Shown: positions 56,895-64,000, counted from the stretch's first letter. The stretch: DNA of 64,000 nucleotides from Amycolatopsis deserti (GCF_014653945.1 NZ_BNAU01000005.1:414048-478047); one strand, 5' to 3'. A program made the numbers and translations. The notes: a model not told the origin generated them from the sequence alone.

Positions 56895-58262
56895 GTGACC
56901 ATTCCGCGATTCTGGCCGCGGACTTTGCGGTGGCGTGTCTTCCTGCTCGTCGCCGGGTTGCTCGTGCTGCTCACGGTCACCTCGGTGGTCACCACCGCGG
57001 CCCGTGTCCACGTGAGCGACGTGGGTTCGCGCGTGCGGGACACGCTGCGCCCGGCACAGACCGCGGTGGCCGCGCTCGGCAAGGGTTACGTGGACATGGA
57101 AACCGGCGAGCGGGGTTTTCTGCTGACCCGCGATCCGCAATTCCTGCAACCCTACGATTCCGGGAAGGCGGCGGTCACCGAAACGGAGAGCAACATCGCG
57201 CGGCTGCTGGCCGGTGACGCGGAATCGATCACCCTCCTCGACGAGGTCCGCGCCGCGGGCGCCGCCTGGCGGACCCAGGCGGCCGAACCCGCGATCGCAC
57301 TGGCCCGGCAGGACGGCACGCTCGCGGACAACCAGCCGGGCAAGGCGCTGTTCGACACCCTGCGCGCCCGGCTGGCCGCGCTGCAGAACCGGATCGACCA
57401 GCTGATCGAGGCCGGGCTGGCGTCCTCGCGCCGCGCGAACGCCGTCGCGAACGTGACCACCGGCGTGTGCGTGGGTCTCGCCCTGGTGCTGGGCCTGGCG
57501 AGCGCGGTCATCCTGCGGCGGTCGCTCGCGGCGCCGCTGAACCGGCTCGTCGCGCAGGTGCGTGAGGTCTCCGGCGGCGACCTGCACCGCACGGTCGAGG
57601 CGGCCGGGCCGGACGAGCTGACCAGGCTCGGCGAAGCGGTCGAGGCGATGCGGGTGCGGATCCTGTCGGAGAGCGAACAGGTGGCGGCGGCCGCGAACCG
57701 GATCGCCCGGCTGGAGGAGACCGACCGGATCGCCCGCACGCTCGGCGACACCGCGATCCGCCGGCTCTACGGCATCACGCTGGACCTGCAGTCGGCGGCC
57801 GCGCGGTTCCCGCGGTCCGGCCCGGTGATGGCGACCGCGATCAGCGGCATCGACCGGACGATCTCCGCGCTGCGGACCTCCGTCTACGGCACCGCGGTGA
57901 CGCGCCCCCGCCCGGCGCTGCGCGCCCAGGTCAGCGAGGTGGTCGAGGAGATGGAGACGACCCACGGCCGCGCGCCGGGGCTGGTGCTCACCGGGGACCT
58001 GGACGTGGCGCCGCCGGAAGAGGTCGTCGCCGAGGTGACCCAGGTGCTGCGCGACCTCCTGCGCGTCGCCGCGGTGCCGGGTGGCGGCGCGGAGGAGGTC
58101 GAGCTGGTGCTGTCCGACCAGGCGATCCGGCTGCGGGTGACGTGCGTGGTGCCGGACGAGCGGGTGGCCGGGGTGGAGCGGGCGGTGGCGGAGGCGTCCG
58201 GGGACGCGGTCGTGCGCCGCGACCCGGCCGGCGTCACGGTCGAGTGGCGGCGTCCGTTGTGA
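56895..58262 (+). CDS. CHASE3-HAMP protein with degenerate histidine-kinase region
   Basis: A 455-residue membrane protein: TM1 about 13-33, extracellular CHASE3-like helical domain 40-185 (GYVDMETGERGFLLTRDP), TM2 187-207, HAMP 208-260. Residues 275-300 align with the HisKA_3 dimerisation motif (RIARTLGDTAIRRLYGITL), but the phospho-accepting His is G284. The last 110 residues have no N-box Asn or DxGxG ATP lid. It therefore looks like a sensor that lost kinase activity, perhaps acting through protein contacts. GTG at 56895 follows TATCGT by five bases, so a leaderless transcript is likely. No response regulator is adjacent. Confidence 0.85.
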   Translation: MTIPRFWPRTLRWRVFLLVAGLLVLLTVTSVVTTAARVHVSDVGSRVRDTLRPAQTAVAALGKGYVDMETGERGFLLTRDPQFLQPYDSGKAAVTETESNIARLLAGDAESITLLDEVRAAGAAWRTQAAEPAIALARQDGTLADNQPGKALFDTLRARLAALQNRIDQLIEAGLASSRRANAVANVTTGVCVGLALVLGLASAVILRRSLAAPLNRLVAQVREVSGGDLHRTVEAAGPDELTRLGEAVEAMRVRILSESEQVAAAANRIARLEETDRIARTLGDTAIRRLYGITLDLQSAAARFPRSGPVMATAISGIDRTISALRTSVYGTAVTRPRPALRAQVSEVVEEMETTHGRAPGLVLTGDLDVAPPEEVVAEVTQVLRDLLRVAAVPGGGAEEVELVLSDQAIRLRVTCVVPDERVAGVERAVAEASGDAVVRRDPAGVTVEWRRPL

Positions 58263-58851
58263 CGACCGGGTAGGCCGGTTCGCTCATCTCGGCGAGGGCG
58301 GTTTCGCGCTCCTCGGGGGTGAGGTGGTCCAGGTAGAGGCGGCCGTTCAGGTGGTCGGTCTCGTGCTGGAAGCAGCGGGCGAGCAGGTCGCGGCCCGGGA
58401 CGGCGACGGGGTTGCCGGCGAGGTCGAAGCCGCGGACGGTGACCTGGGCGGCGCGCCGGACGACGGCCTGCGCGCCGGGCACGGACAGGCAGCCCTCGGG
58501 GTGGTCGCCGGTGTCGTCGCCGGTGGTCTCGACGACCGGGTTGACGACGTGGCCGGCGTGCCACAGCTCGTCTTCGCTGCGCTGGTAGCTCTCCGGGCAG
58601 AGGTAGACGAACACGCGCAGCGGGACGCCGATCTGGTTGGCGGCGAGGCCCACGCCGCGGGCGGTGCGCATGCTGACGAACATGTCGGACACCAGCCGGG
58701 CCAGGTCGTCGCCGAACTCGGTGACGTCGGCGCAGGGCTGGTGCAGCACCGGGTTGCCGACGACGGTGATCGGCCGGGACTCGCCGCGCGCGTAGTGGTG
58801 GGCCAGGTCGCCGCCGGTGGCGATGTCGTAGTGGACCGCGATCTCGGACAT
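58234..58851 (-). CDS. def: Peptide deformylase
   Basis: A 205-residue metallo-deformylase that removes formyl groups from nascent proteins. All three signature motifs are present: GVGLAANQIG (66-75), EGCLSVPG (119-126, metal ligand C121) and QHETDHLNG (162-170, ligands H163 and H167, catalytic E164). The N- and C-termini extend beyond the E. coli enzyme, as usual for actinobacterial copies. ATG at 58851. The genome probably holds at least one other def. The 3' end overlaps the sensor-like gene by 29 bp. Confidence 0.95.
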   Translation of the reverse strand: MSEIAVHYDIATGGDLAHHYARGESRPITVVGNPVLHQPCADVTEFGDDLARLVSDMFVSMRTARGVGLAANQIGVPLRVFVYLCPESYQRSEDELWHAGHVVNPVVETTGDDTGDHPEGCLSVPGAQAVVRRAAQVTVRGFDLAGNPVAVPGRDLLARCFQHETDHLNGRLYLDHLTPEERETALAEMSEPAYPVVTTDAATRP

Positions 58852-58924
58852 GGGACGAGTAAACCAACCGCGGGCGGGTATGACGGCGAGTGCCCAGTTC
58901 GACGTGGACCGGAGGCAGGCGAAG

Positions 58925-59341
58925 ATGACCAAGGCTCGCGATATCATGACGCCCGATCCCGAGTGCGTGCGTTCCAGCGACACCGTGCTGGACGCCGCGA
59001 AGCGGATGGCGGAGCTGCAGGTGGGGGCGATGCCCATCTGCGGTGAGGACAACCGGTTGAAGGGGATGCTGACCGACCGGGACATCGTGGTGAAGGTTCT
59101 GGCGGAGGGCAAGGACCCGCGCGCGGTGAACGCCGGTGAGCTGGCGCAGGGCGAGGCCGTGACGATCGGCGCGGACGACGACGCGGAGGAAATCCTGCGC
59201 ACGATGTCGCAACACCAGGTGCGACGGCTCCCCGTGATCGACGGCCACGACCTGGTGGGGATCGTGGCGCAGGCGGACGTCGCGCGGTCGCTGAAGGAAC
59301 CCCAGATAGGCGACCTGTTGCAGGCCCTGTCCACCGACTGA
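58925..59341 (+). CDS. Two-CBS-domain protein
   Basis: A 138-residue protein made of two CBS motifs (TKARDIMTPDPECVRSSDTV with GMLTDRDIV, and EILRTMSQHQVRRLPVIDG with VGIVAQADVA). CBS pairs bind adenosine nucleotides or other ligands and act as small regulatory modules; stand-alone forms are common in actinobacteria and are often dormancy or stress proteins. ATG at 58925 follows GGAGGCAGG. It is divergent from def. No partner enzyme is fused or adjacent. Confidence 0.9.
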   Translation: MTKARDIMTPDPECVRSSDTVLDAAKRMAELQVGAMPICGEDNRLKGMLTDRDIVVKVLAEGKDPRAVNAGELAQGEAVTIGADDDAEEILRTMSQHQVRRLPVIDGHDLVGIVAQADVARSLKEPQIGDLLQALSTD

Positions 59342-60360
59342 CAGCGGGGCCGGCACCCGGGACGGCGCGCGAGCGGCACATCCCGGGTGCCCGGCTGCGC
59401 GGGTTCCGGGTGCCCGGCTGCGCACTTTCCGGCCGCGCGCGTTCCGGCTGCGCAGCCTGCCGCACACGCCGCAGGCGGCACGCAACCCACACGGCAGCCG
59501 CCCCAGGCGGCCCGCCCCGTGCGGCACCCGCCGACACCGCACAACCCACACGGCAGCCGCCCTAGGCGGCCTCCGCCCCGCGCGGCACCCGCCCTCGGCG
59601 GCCCCCGCCCGCGCGGCACCCGCGGCACCGCACGGCACCCGCCCCAAGCAGCGCACAGCCCACACGGGAGCCGCCCCAGGCGGCCTCCGCCCCGCGCGGC
59701 ACCCGCCCTCGGCGGCCCCCGCCCGCGCGGCACCCGCGGCACCGCACGGCACCCGCCCCAAGCAGCACGCAACCCACACGGCAGCCGCCCCAGGCGGCCC
59801 GCCCCGTGCGGCACCCGCCGACACCGCACAACCCACACGGCAGCCGCCCTAGGCGGCCTCCGCCCCGCGCGGCACCCGCCCTCGGCGGCCCCCGCCCGCG
59901 CGGCACGGCACGGTCCTGCCCGGTCCCGGATTGCGCAGCCCGCTCCACACTGCCCACGCCAGGCCGCGTCCCCGATGCAGCGCTCCGCCCCGGCGCGCAG
60001 CAGTCCTGCGCCCCGCGGTGCACTGCCAACCACGCGCCCCTCCAGCAGCGCCAGCGCACACCACCAGCCGCGCCGCAGACGACGCAGCGACTCACTCTCA
60101 GCCACACGGCCCAGCCACGCTCCGCCGGTCGCCTCTCGCGGCCTACCGGCACGCGCTCAGGCCACGGTCGGCGCGGCCACCTCCCCCGAGCCACAGCAAC
60201 AATTCAGGCTCGGCGCGCCAACCGGCCCCTGCCGGCACCTTCGCCCATCCACCGCACCGACCAGCACCACTGCTCCACTCGGCTGATCCAACGCATTCGA
60301 CCCGATAGGGTGGCGATTTCCCAGCCGCGGCGCGTTTTTGTCGGTCCCCGAACCTAACCT
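59342..60360. repeat. 1-kb composite GC-rich repeat block
   Basis: A strongly C-biased (plus-strand) block. The 144-bp stretch at about 59479-59622 recurs at 59766-59909, an offset of 287 bp. Within it, an approximately 88-bp unit beginning GGCCTCCGCC occurs at 59568, 59682 and, shortened, 59855 (offsets 114 and 173). A 23-bp unit with CCGGGTGCCCGGCTGCGC is at 59383 and 59406. Offsets 173 and 287 are not multiples of three, so long open frames on the minus strand are unlikely to be a repeat protein. No gene supported. Function unknown. Confidence 0.75.
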
Positions 60361-60450
60361 GGCTCCATGAACACCAACGCCCTCACCGCGGCCCGGTTCG
60401 GTCTCAAGTGGACACTGCGCGTGCGCGACGCCGTGCGCGCCGTGGCCCGG

Positions 60451-60666
60451 TCAGTCCGCCTCCTCCAGCCGGAACCCGACCTTCAGCCCCACCTGGAAGT
60501 GCCCGATCGCGCCGTTTTCGATGTGGCCGCGGATCTCGGTCACCTCGAACCAGTCCAGCCCCCGCAACGTCTGCGCCGCACGCTCGATCCCCCCACGGAT
60601 GGCGGCGTCCAGACTCTCACTCGACGAGCCGACGATCTCGGTGACGCGATAGGTGTGCCCGGCCAT
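60451..60666 (-). CDS. Dodecin family flavin-binding protein
   Basis: A 71-residue dodecin: MAGHTYRVTEIVGSSSES, then GIERAAQTLRGLDWFEVTEI with the flavin-stacking Trp, and GHFQVGLKVGFRLEEAD. Dodecins form hollow dodecamers that bind FMN, riboflavin or CoA-related ligands and buffer flavins. Length is exactly typical. ATG at 60666 has AGGAGGCC upstream on its strand. It is a lone gene between repeat blocks. Confidence 0.95.
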   Translation of the reverse strand: MAGHTYRVTEIVGSSSESLDAAIRGGIERAAQTLRGLDWFEVTEIRGHIENGAIGHFQVGLKVGFRLEEAD

Positions 60667-61093
60667 GACAGGCCTCCTTGCCCTAGGCGATTACCGGCCC
60701 CGGAATTGTCACCCGCCACGCGCGGGGCCGCATCCGCTCGCGATCTCGCCTCGCGCAGATCTCGCCAACCACACCCACTGCGCCCACACGCCCCAGCCTG
60801 CGCAAGGCAGCTCCACCCATCCGCGCACACCACCCCACACCCCAGCCCTCGGCTGCGCGATGCCAGCCGCACATCCATTCGCCCCGCGCACACCAGCCTG
60901 CGCACCGCACCCGACATCACCCCCACCGCTATTCACCGACCTGCAGCGCGCCCGCCACGCACTCCCAAGACGCGCGCGGCAACCCCCATGCCCAGACCGC
61001 TACTCACCAACCCGAAGCACCTCCCCGCCCACCCCGCACCTACGCACCCGAAGCCGCCTCACCGGGGTGAGCACCTCGTGCCAGGATCGGGGC
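60667..61093. other. 427-bp C-rich intergenic region
   Basis: Between dodecin and the nitroreductase, with no convincing gene. The plus strand is rich in CCAC, CGCA and CCTGCGCA words, for example GCCTGCGCA near 60796 and 60897, and is low in G, like the blocks at 59342 and 63760. It must contain the dodecin promoter at its left end and the nitroreductase promoter at its right. Confidence 0.5.
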
Positions 61094-61729
61094 ATGACAC
61101 CAGAGGAGCTGTTGACCACCACCCGCAGCGTGCGCAAGCGGCTGGACCTCTCCCGCCCCGTGCCGCGCGAGCTGATCGAGCGGGCGATCACCCTCGCCCT
61201 CCAGGCGCCCACCGGGTCGAACCGGCAGGACTGGCACTGGGTCGTGGTCACCGACGCCGACAGGCGCGCCAAGCTGGCCGACCTGTACGCGAAGTCCTAC
61301 CAGGCCTACCGCGACGCGGGCCCCACCCCGGAGGAGCGCTACGCCGGCGACGCGGACCGCGCGGCCACCCAGCACCGGGTGATGAGCAGCGCCGACTACC
61401 TGGCCGAGCACATGGCCGAGGTGCCGGTGCTGCTCGTCCCGGCGATCCACGTCCCAGGCGGCAGGCTCCCCGAGGGCAACCAGGCCGGCCTGTGGGGCTC
61501 GATCCTGCCCGCGGTCTGGAGCTACATGCTGGCGGCGCGCACACTCGGCCTCGGCACGGCCTGGACGTCGCTGCACCTGGTCTACGAGAAGGAGGCGGCT
61601 GAACTGCTGGGCATTCCCGACCACGTCCGCCAGGCGGCGCTGATCCCCACCGCGTTCTACACCGGCGAGACCTTCAAGCCGGCGAAGCGGCAGCCCCTGT
61701 CCGAGGTCCTGCACTACGACCAGTGGTGA
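61094..61729 (+). CDS. Nitroreductase family protein
   Basis: A 211-residue FMN-dependent nitroreductase-fold enzyme. FMN-binding blocks are TTTRSVRKRLDLSRPVP (residues 9-25), APTGSNRQDWHWVVVTD and NQAGLWGSILPAVWSYMLAA, with GLGTAWTSLHL near 155. Reduces nitro- or quinone-type compounds with NAD(P)H; natural substrate unknown. ATG at 61094 with AGGATCGGGG upstream. The NUDIX gene begins four bases after its stop, so they are one operon. Confidence 0.92.
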   Translation: MTPEELLTTTRSVRKRLDLSRPVPRELIERAITLALQAPTGSNRQDWHWVVVTDADRRAKLADLYAKSYQAYRDAGPTPEERYAGDADRAATQHRVMSSADYLAEHMAEVPVLLVPAIHVPGGRLPEGNQAGLWGSILPAVWSYMLAARTLGLGTAWTSLHLVYEKEAAELLGIPDHVRQAALIPTAFYTGETFKPAKRQPLSEVLHYDQW

Positions 61730-61733
61730 CCCG

Positions 61734-62216
61734 GTGCCCAGGAAGAGCGCGGCGTTCCTGCTCTACCGCCTGACCGGCGACGGCGACCTGGAGGTGCTCA
61801 TCGCGCACATGGGCGGGCCGTTCTGGGCACGCAAGAACGAGCGGGCCTGGTCCATCCCGAAGGGCGAGTACACCGACGAGGATCCGCTGACCGCCGCGCG
61901 GCGCGAGTTCGCCGAGGAGGTCGGCGAGCCCGTGCTCACGGGCGAGATCCTGGAACTGGGCGAGTTCCGCCAATCCAGCGGCAAGGTCATCACGACGTTC
62001 GCCGCCGAGGGGGACTTCGATCCGGCCGGGTTCGCGAGCAACACGTTCGAGATGGAATGGCCGAAGGGATCCGGCCGCGTGCAGGAGTTCCCGGAGGTCG
62101 ACCGCATCGAATGGACCGGTCCGAACCGGGCGGCCGAGCTGCTGGTGAAGGGCCAGGTGCCAATCGTCGAACGCCTGCGGGAAACCCTGCTGGCGCGCGG
62201 AGTTCTGCCCGCCTGA
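61734..62216 (+). CDS. NUDIX hydrolase
   Basis: A 160-residue NUDIX protein of the COG4119-like group (starts KSAAFLLYRLTGDGDLEVL). The box reads GEYTDEDPLTAARREFAEEVG. Between the first Gly and Glu only four residues are present rather than five, a one-residue shortening; REFAEEVG is intact, so metal-dependent nucleoside-diphosphate hydrolysis is still plausible. GTG at 61734 is used. It follows the nitroreductase by four bases. A strong hairpin downstream probably ends the transcript. Confidence 0.9.
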   Translation: MPRKSAAFLLYRLTGDGDLEVLIAHMGGPFWARKNERAWSIPKGEYTDEDPLTAARREFAEEVGEPVLTGEILELGEFRQSSGKVITTFAAEGDFDPAGFASNTFEMEWPKGSGRVQEFPEVDRIEWTGPNRAAELLVKGQVPIVERLRETLLARGVLPA

Positions 62217-62348
62217 CGGTCACGCGCGACCGCCGGAACGCGATCCCGTCGGCGGGGGGGGGCACCCGCTGTACGAGAGGCGCACGCGAAAACCCTGGCG
62301 TCGCAAGAGAACCCGCCCGGTCGAGCCCGCCGAATCCCGGACACGCGA

Positions 62349-62382
62349 CGGCGGGGACCACGGCACACCGTGGTCCCCGCCG
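62349..62382. terminator. Bidirectional stem-loop between NUDIX and SRPBCC genes
   Basis: CGGCGGGGACCACGG (62349-62363) pairs perfectly with CCGTGGTCCCCGCCG (62368-62382) around a CACA loop. It sits between convergent stops at 62216 and 62393. There is no T run, but long GC stems are the usual actinobacterial form. It should stop transcription from both sides. Confidence 0.8.
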
Positions 62383-62392
62383 CCAGCGACGC

Positions 62393-62881
62393 TCACGCCA
62401 GCGAAACCGCCACCTGCTCCAGGCGGTCCAGCGACTCCTGCATCCCGCCTTCCATACCGGACTCGAGGTGCCCGTCACGCACTGCCTTGCTCGGGTACTC
62501 GGCCAGCACGGTGAGCGTGGTCCGCCCGTCGTGCTCGGTCAGGGTCAGCGTGTTCAGCGAGTGCGCGCCCGGCATGCCCTCGAACACCTCAGTCGACACG
62601 ATCCGCTCGTGCGGCACGATCTCCCGGTACTCGCCGTGGAAGGCGACCTCGAACCCGCCGTCCGCGACCATCACGTTGCGCCATCTCCCACCGACCCGCA
62701 GGTCGACCTCGACGGACGTCACCTCGCCCCGCTCGCCCGCCCACCAGCGCTTGACCAGCTCCGGCGTGGTCCACGCCTTCCACACCAGGTGCGCGGGCGC
62801 GTTGAACTCGCGCGTGATCCGGATCTGGTTGTCCGCCGGAAGCGTCACCTGCGCCGTACCGCTAGTCGTCATCGCGACCAT
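62393..62881 (-). CDS. SRPBCC/AHSA1-like domain protein
   Basis: A 162-residue protein of the activator-of-Hsp90-ATPase-like/START superfamily: ITREFNAPAHLVWKAWTTPE, RWWAGERGEVTSVEVDLRVGG, and the C-terminal helix LESGMEGGMQESLDRLEQV. Such proteins often follow an ArsR gene and are of unknown function. ATG at 62881, overlapping the ArsR stop by 20 bp, has GGAGG six bases upstream and is preferred over ATG at 62872. It is translationally coupled to the ArsR gene. Confidence 0.9.
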   Translation of the reverse strand: MVAMTTSGTAQVTLPADNQIRITREFNAPAHLVWKAWTTPELVKRWWAGERGEVTSVEVDLRVGGRWRNVMVADGGFEVAFHGEYREIVPHERIVSTEVFEGMPGAHSLNTLTLTEHDGRTTLTVLAEYPSKAVRDGHLESGMEGGMQESLDRLEQVAVSLA

Positions 62882-63218
62882 CTCCGTCCTCCAGTTCCTT
62901 GAGTTCTTCCAACACCATGTCCAGACGGTCGAACCGCTCGTCCCACAACCGCTGGTAACCGCTGACCCACTCGTGGATGTCCTTCAACGGACGGGCGTTG
63001 ATGCGGTACATCCGCTGCCGTCCCGAGTCGCGAACTTCCACCAGACCCACCTCCCGCAGGACCCGCAGGTGTTTGGACACCAGCGGCTGGGCGAGCCCGA
63101 GCACCGACACGAGGTCGTTCACCGGCTTCTCCCCGCTCGCCAGGAGGTCGAGGATCTGCCGCCGCCGTGGTTCGGCCACCGCGTTGAACGCGTCCGCTGT
63201 CGTCGCTGCCCGTGCCAT
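62862..63218 (-). CDS. ArsR family transcriptional regulator
   Basis: A 118-residue ArsR-type regulator: FNAVAEPRRRQILDLLASGE, VNDLVSVLGLAQPLVSKHLR and VLREVGLVEVRDSGRQRMYR form the winged helix. It lacks the metal-binding CxC motif, so it is the non-metal subgroup usually paired with SRPBCC proteins. The start is preceded by AT-rich DNA containing a palindrome, suggesting self-control. The ATG at 63218 is used. Confidence 0.92.
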   Translation of the reverse strand: MARAATTADAFNAVAEPRRRQILDLLASGEKPVNDLVSVLGLAQPLVSKHLRVLREVGLVEVRDSGRQRMYRINARPLKDIHEWVSGYQRLWDERFDRLDMVLEELKELEDGDGRDDD

Positions 63219-63232
63219 GCACCAAATATATA

Positions 63233-63242
63233 CCCATATGGG
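63233..63242. promoter_or_regulatory. Palindrome CCCATATGGG upstream of arsR
   Basis: A perfect 10-bp palindrome inside the unusually AT-rich sequence before the ArsR gene (AAATATATACCCATATGGG). On the minus strand TATATT-like bases follow it and could be the -10. The match to typical ArsR/SRPBCC spacing supports an ArsR binding site. Confidence 0.6.
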
Positions 63243-63248
63243 AATGCG

Positions 63249-63656
63249 TCAAGGGATCCAGGCAACTGCATCGATTTCGACCAGGTAGCGGGGGTCGAGC
63301 AGGGACTGCACACCGACGAGCGTGCTAGCCGGGCGCGTGGTCACCCCGGCGCGCAACGGCGCGAGGATCGCCTCGGCCAGCTCCGGCCGGTATCCCGCCA
63401 CGTAGATCGTGTGCTTGACCAGGTGCTCCCGGCTGGTGCCGGCCGCGGCGAGCGCGATGTCGATGTTGCGCACGATCTGCTCCACCTGCGCACCGTGATC
63501 CCCCTCGCCGACCAGTTCCCCGTCGGCGTTCCACGCGACCTGCCCGGACAGGAACACCAGCCGCGACGTCGGCACCGTGACGGACAGGCTGAGCATCTCA
63601 GGCAGCGCGAAGAGCCCGGCCGGGTTGGCGTACTGCGGCATCTCACTCTCGGTCAT
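63249..63656 (-). CDS. RidA (YjgF/YER057c) family protein
   Basis: A 135-residue RidA-fold protein. RLVFLSGQVAWNADGELVGEG and VRNIDIALAAAGTSREHLVK are the conserved strand/helix blocks, R111 in TTRPASTLVGV is the position of the catalytic Arg of imine deaminases, and VEIDAVAW ends the domain. It may hydrolyse reactive enamine/imine intermediates. ATG at 63656. It reads toward the ArsR gene on the same strand but the palindromic promoter separates them. Confidence 0.92.
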   Translation of the reverse strand: MTESEMPQYANPAGLFALPEMLSLSVTVPTSRLVFLSGQVAWNADGELVGEGDHGAQVEQIVRNIDIALAAAGTSREHLVKHTIYVAGYRPELAEAILAPLRAGVTTRPASTLVGVQSLLDPRYLVEIDAVAWIP

Positions 63657-64000
63657 CGACGCAGCCTAGGTTCGGCCGGCGCCCACGCGCGGGGACGACT
63701 CCGGGCCGCGCCCGCCAGCCATCCGACCAGCGCGCGACGATCACCAGGGCGAGCGACCGGCCCGCCGTCACCATGGCACAAGCCACCCCGCGCCGACCGC
63801 ACCCCAGCACCCCACGCCGCCCGCTCCCCGCCGCCCCGCGCCAGCCGCGCGCGGCCACCGCGCACCGGCCGCACGCCCCCACCCCACGCCAGCCGCGCCC
63901 CACCACCCCACGCCGGCGCGCCCTGCCACCCCGCGCCAGGCGCGCGCCGCGACCCCACGCCGGCCACCCCTAGCCACCCCACGCCGACCGCGCCCCGCGC
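63657..64000. repeat. C-rich degenerate tandem repeats at the window edge
   Basis: From about 63775 the plus strand consists of imperfect 20-24-bp units built on CACCCCACGCC(A/G)(G/A)CCGCGCC. The bias (many C, few T) mirrors the block at 59342-60360. Long open frames exist on both strands but the units change length and no family is recognisable, so no gene is called. The block continues beyond the window. Confidence 0.6.

Noticed and set aside
59562..60194. Gly/Arg-rich repeat protein on the minus strand
   Set aside because: Repeat offsets 173 and 287 are not multiples of three, so copies fall in different frames. No family, signal peptide or ribosome site.
60367..60450. Possible leaderless small gene starting MNTNALTAARFGLKW, with TAACCT six bases before ATG
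   Set aside because: The frame continues antisense through the whole dodecin gene, no -35 is in place, and the translation matches nothing I know. Worth only a check against RNA-seq.
1..64000. tRNA, rRNA, CRISPR arrays, integrase/transposase genes, riboswitches
   Set aside because: I looked for conserved tRNA T-loop sequence and cloverleaf patterns, regularly spaced identical short repeats with unique spacers, and known mobile-element proteins, and saw none. The GAGTCCC array has spacers too short and too similar for CRISPR. A tRNAscan and Infernal search would settle the RNA question.

Overview
The window is very GC-rich chromosomal DNA from an actinomycete. Evidence for this is the GC-dominated third codon positions, the many GTG and a few TTG starts, frequent 4-base stop/start overlaps and promoter elements that sit directly in front of start codons. 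The gene families seen (Ku, F420-type LLM oxidoreductase, large LuxR/BTAD regulators, an ECF42-like sigma factor with a DGPF/YCII protein, actinobacterial paa genes) fit the Pseudonocardiaceae, with Amycolatopsis my best guess. That guess is inference; no 16S rRNA or other marker is present. I found no tRNA, rRNA, CRISPR array, prophage or recognisable insertion sequence. The region looks like chromosome arm or accessory-rich core sequence dominated by catabolism, transport and regulation.

Layout. 1-4027: start of proS, a VOC protein, and an IclR regulator divergent from a sugar-acid-type MFS transporter and a 2-hydroxyacid dehydrogenase. 4028-8317: a small Cys-rich protein, Ku, an NB-ARC/LuxR regulator and a coupled DUF6226-like protein. 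8310-12290: a NanT-like transporter divergent from an FCD/GntR regulator, then pyruvate:quinone oxidoreductase (poxB). 12291-13847: repeats flanking a YnfA-type membrane protein and a small acidic protein. 13848-18486: thioesterase II, a DUF1992 protein, a secreted SGNH hydrolase, and a glutamine-synthetase-like/amidohydrolase pair resembling the two halves of fungal FluG. 18549-20581: an S4 RNA-binding protein, a UMF1 transporter and a small membrane protein.

20559-29617 is the best-understood block: a phenylacetate catabolic cluster. On the minus strand paaZ-A-B-C-D-E form one tightly overlapping operon (ring epoxidase, its reductase, and ring-opening hydrolase/aldehyde dehydrogenase). On the plus strand lie a PaaG-like isomerase, PaaI thioesterase, PaaK ligase and a TetR regulator (PaaR candidate). 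Two near-identical palindromes in front of paaZ/paaG and paaI match the actinobacterial PaaR box as I remember it. The beta-oxidation genes paaF, paaH and paaJ are not here.

29669-45514: an MFS exporter followed by a palindromic mobile-looking element, a YbjN-fold protein, RtcB RNA ligase, an Lrp regulator, an RBBP9-like hydrolase, DUF4865, a methyltransferase, a degenerate ATPase-fold protein, MarR/proline iminopeptidase, an LLM oxidoreductase, an Ada-type zinc protein, MerR/SDR with a canonical MerR promoter, an HD hydrolase, a FAD oxidase and a BTAD/AAA regulator. 45560-58262: a MocR/EamA divergent pair whose start codons share one CATG, an ATP-dependent DNA ligase, a large LuxR regulator, NAD kinase, PhoD phosphatase, the ECF42-like sigma factor/DGPF pair and a CHASE3-HAMP protein that looks like a dead histidine kinase. 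58234-64000: peptide deformylase, a CBS protein, a 1.1-kb GC-skewed repeat block, dodecin, nitroreductase, NUDIX, an ArsR/SRPBCC pair, RidA, and a second repeat block at the edge.

General features. Convergent genes are packed unusually tightly: seven tail-to-tail pairs overlap by 8-29 bp. Several genes appear leaderless. The intergenic repeats (six-copy 13-mer array, 99-bp tandem array, palindromic element with GATCTTT/AAAGATC ends, 287-bp composite repeat) are the least explained parts of the window.
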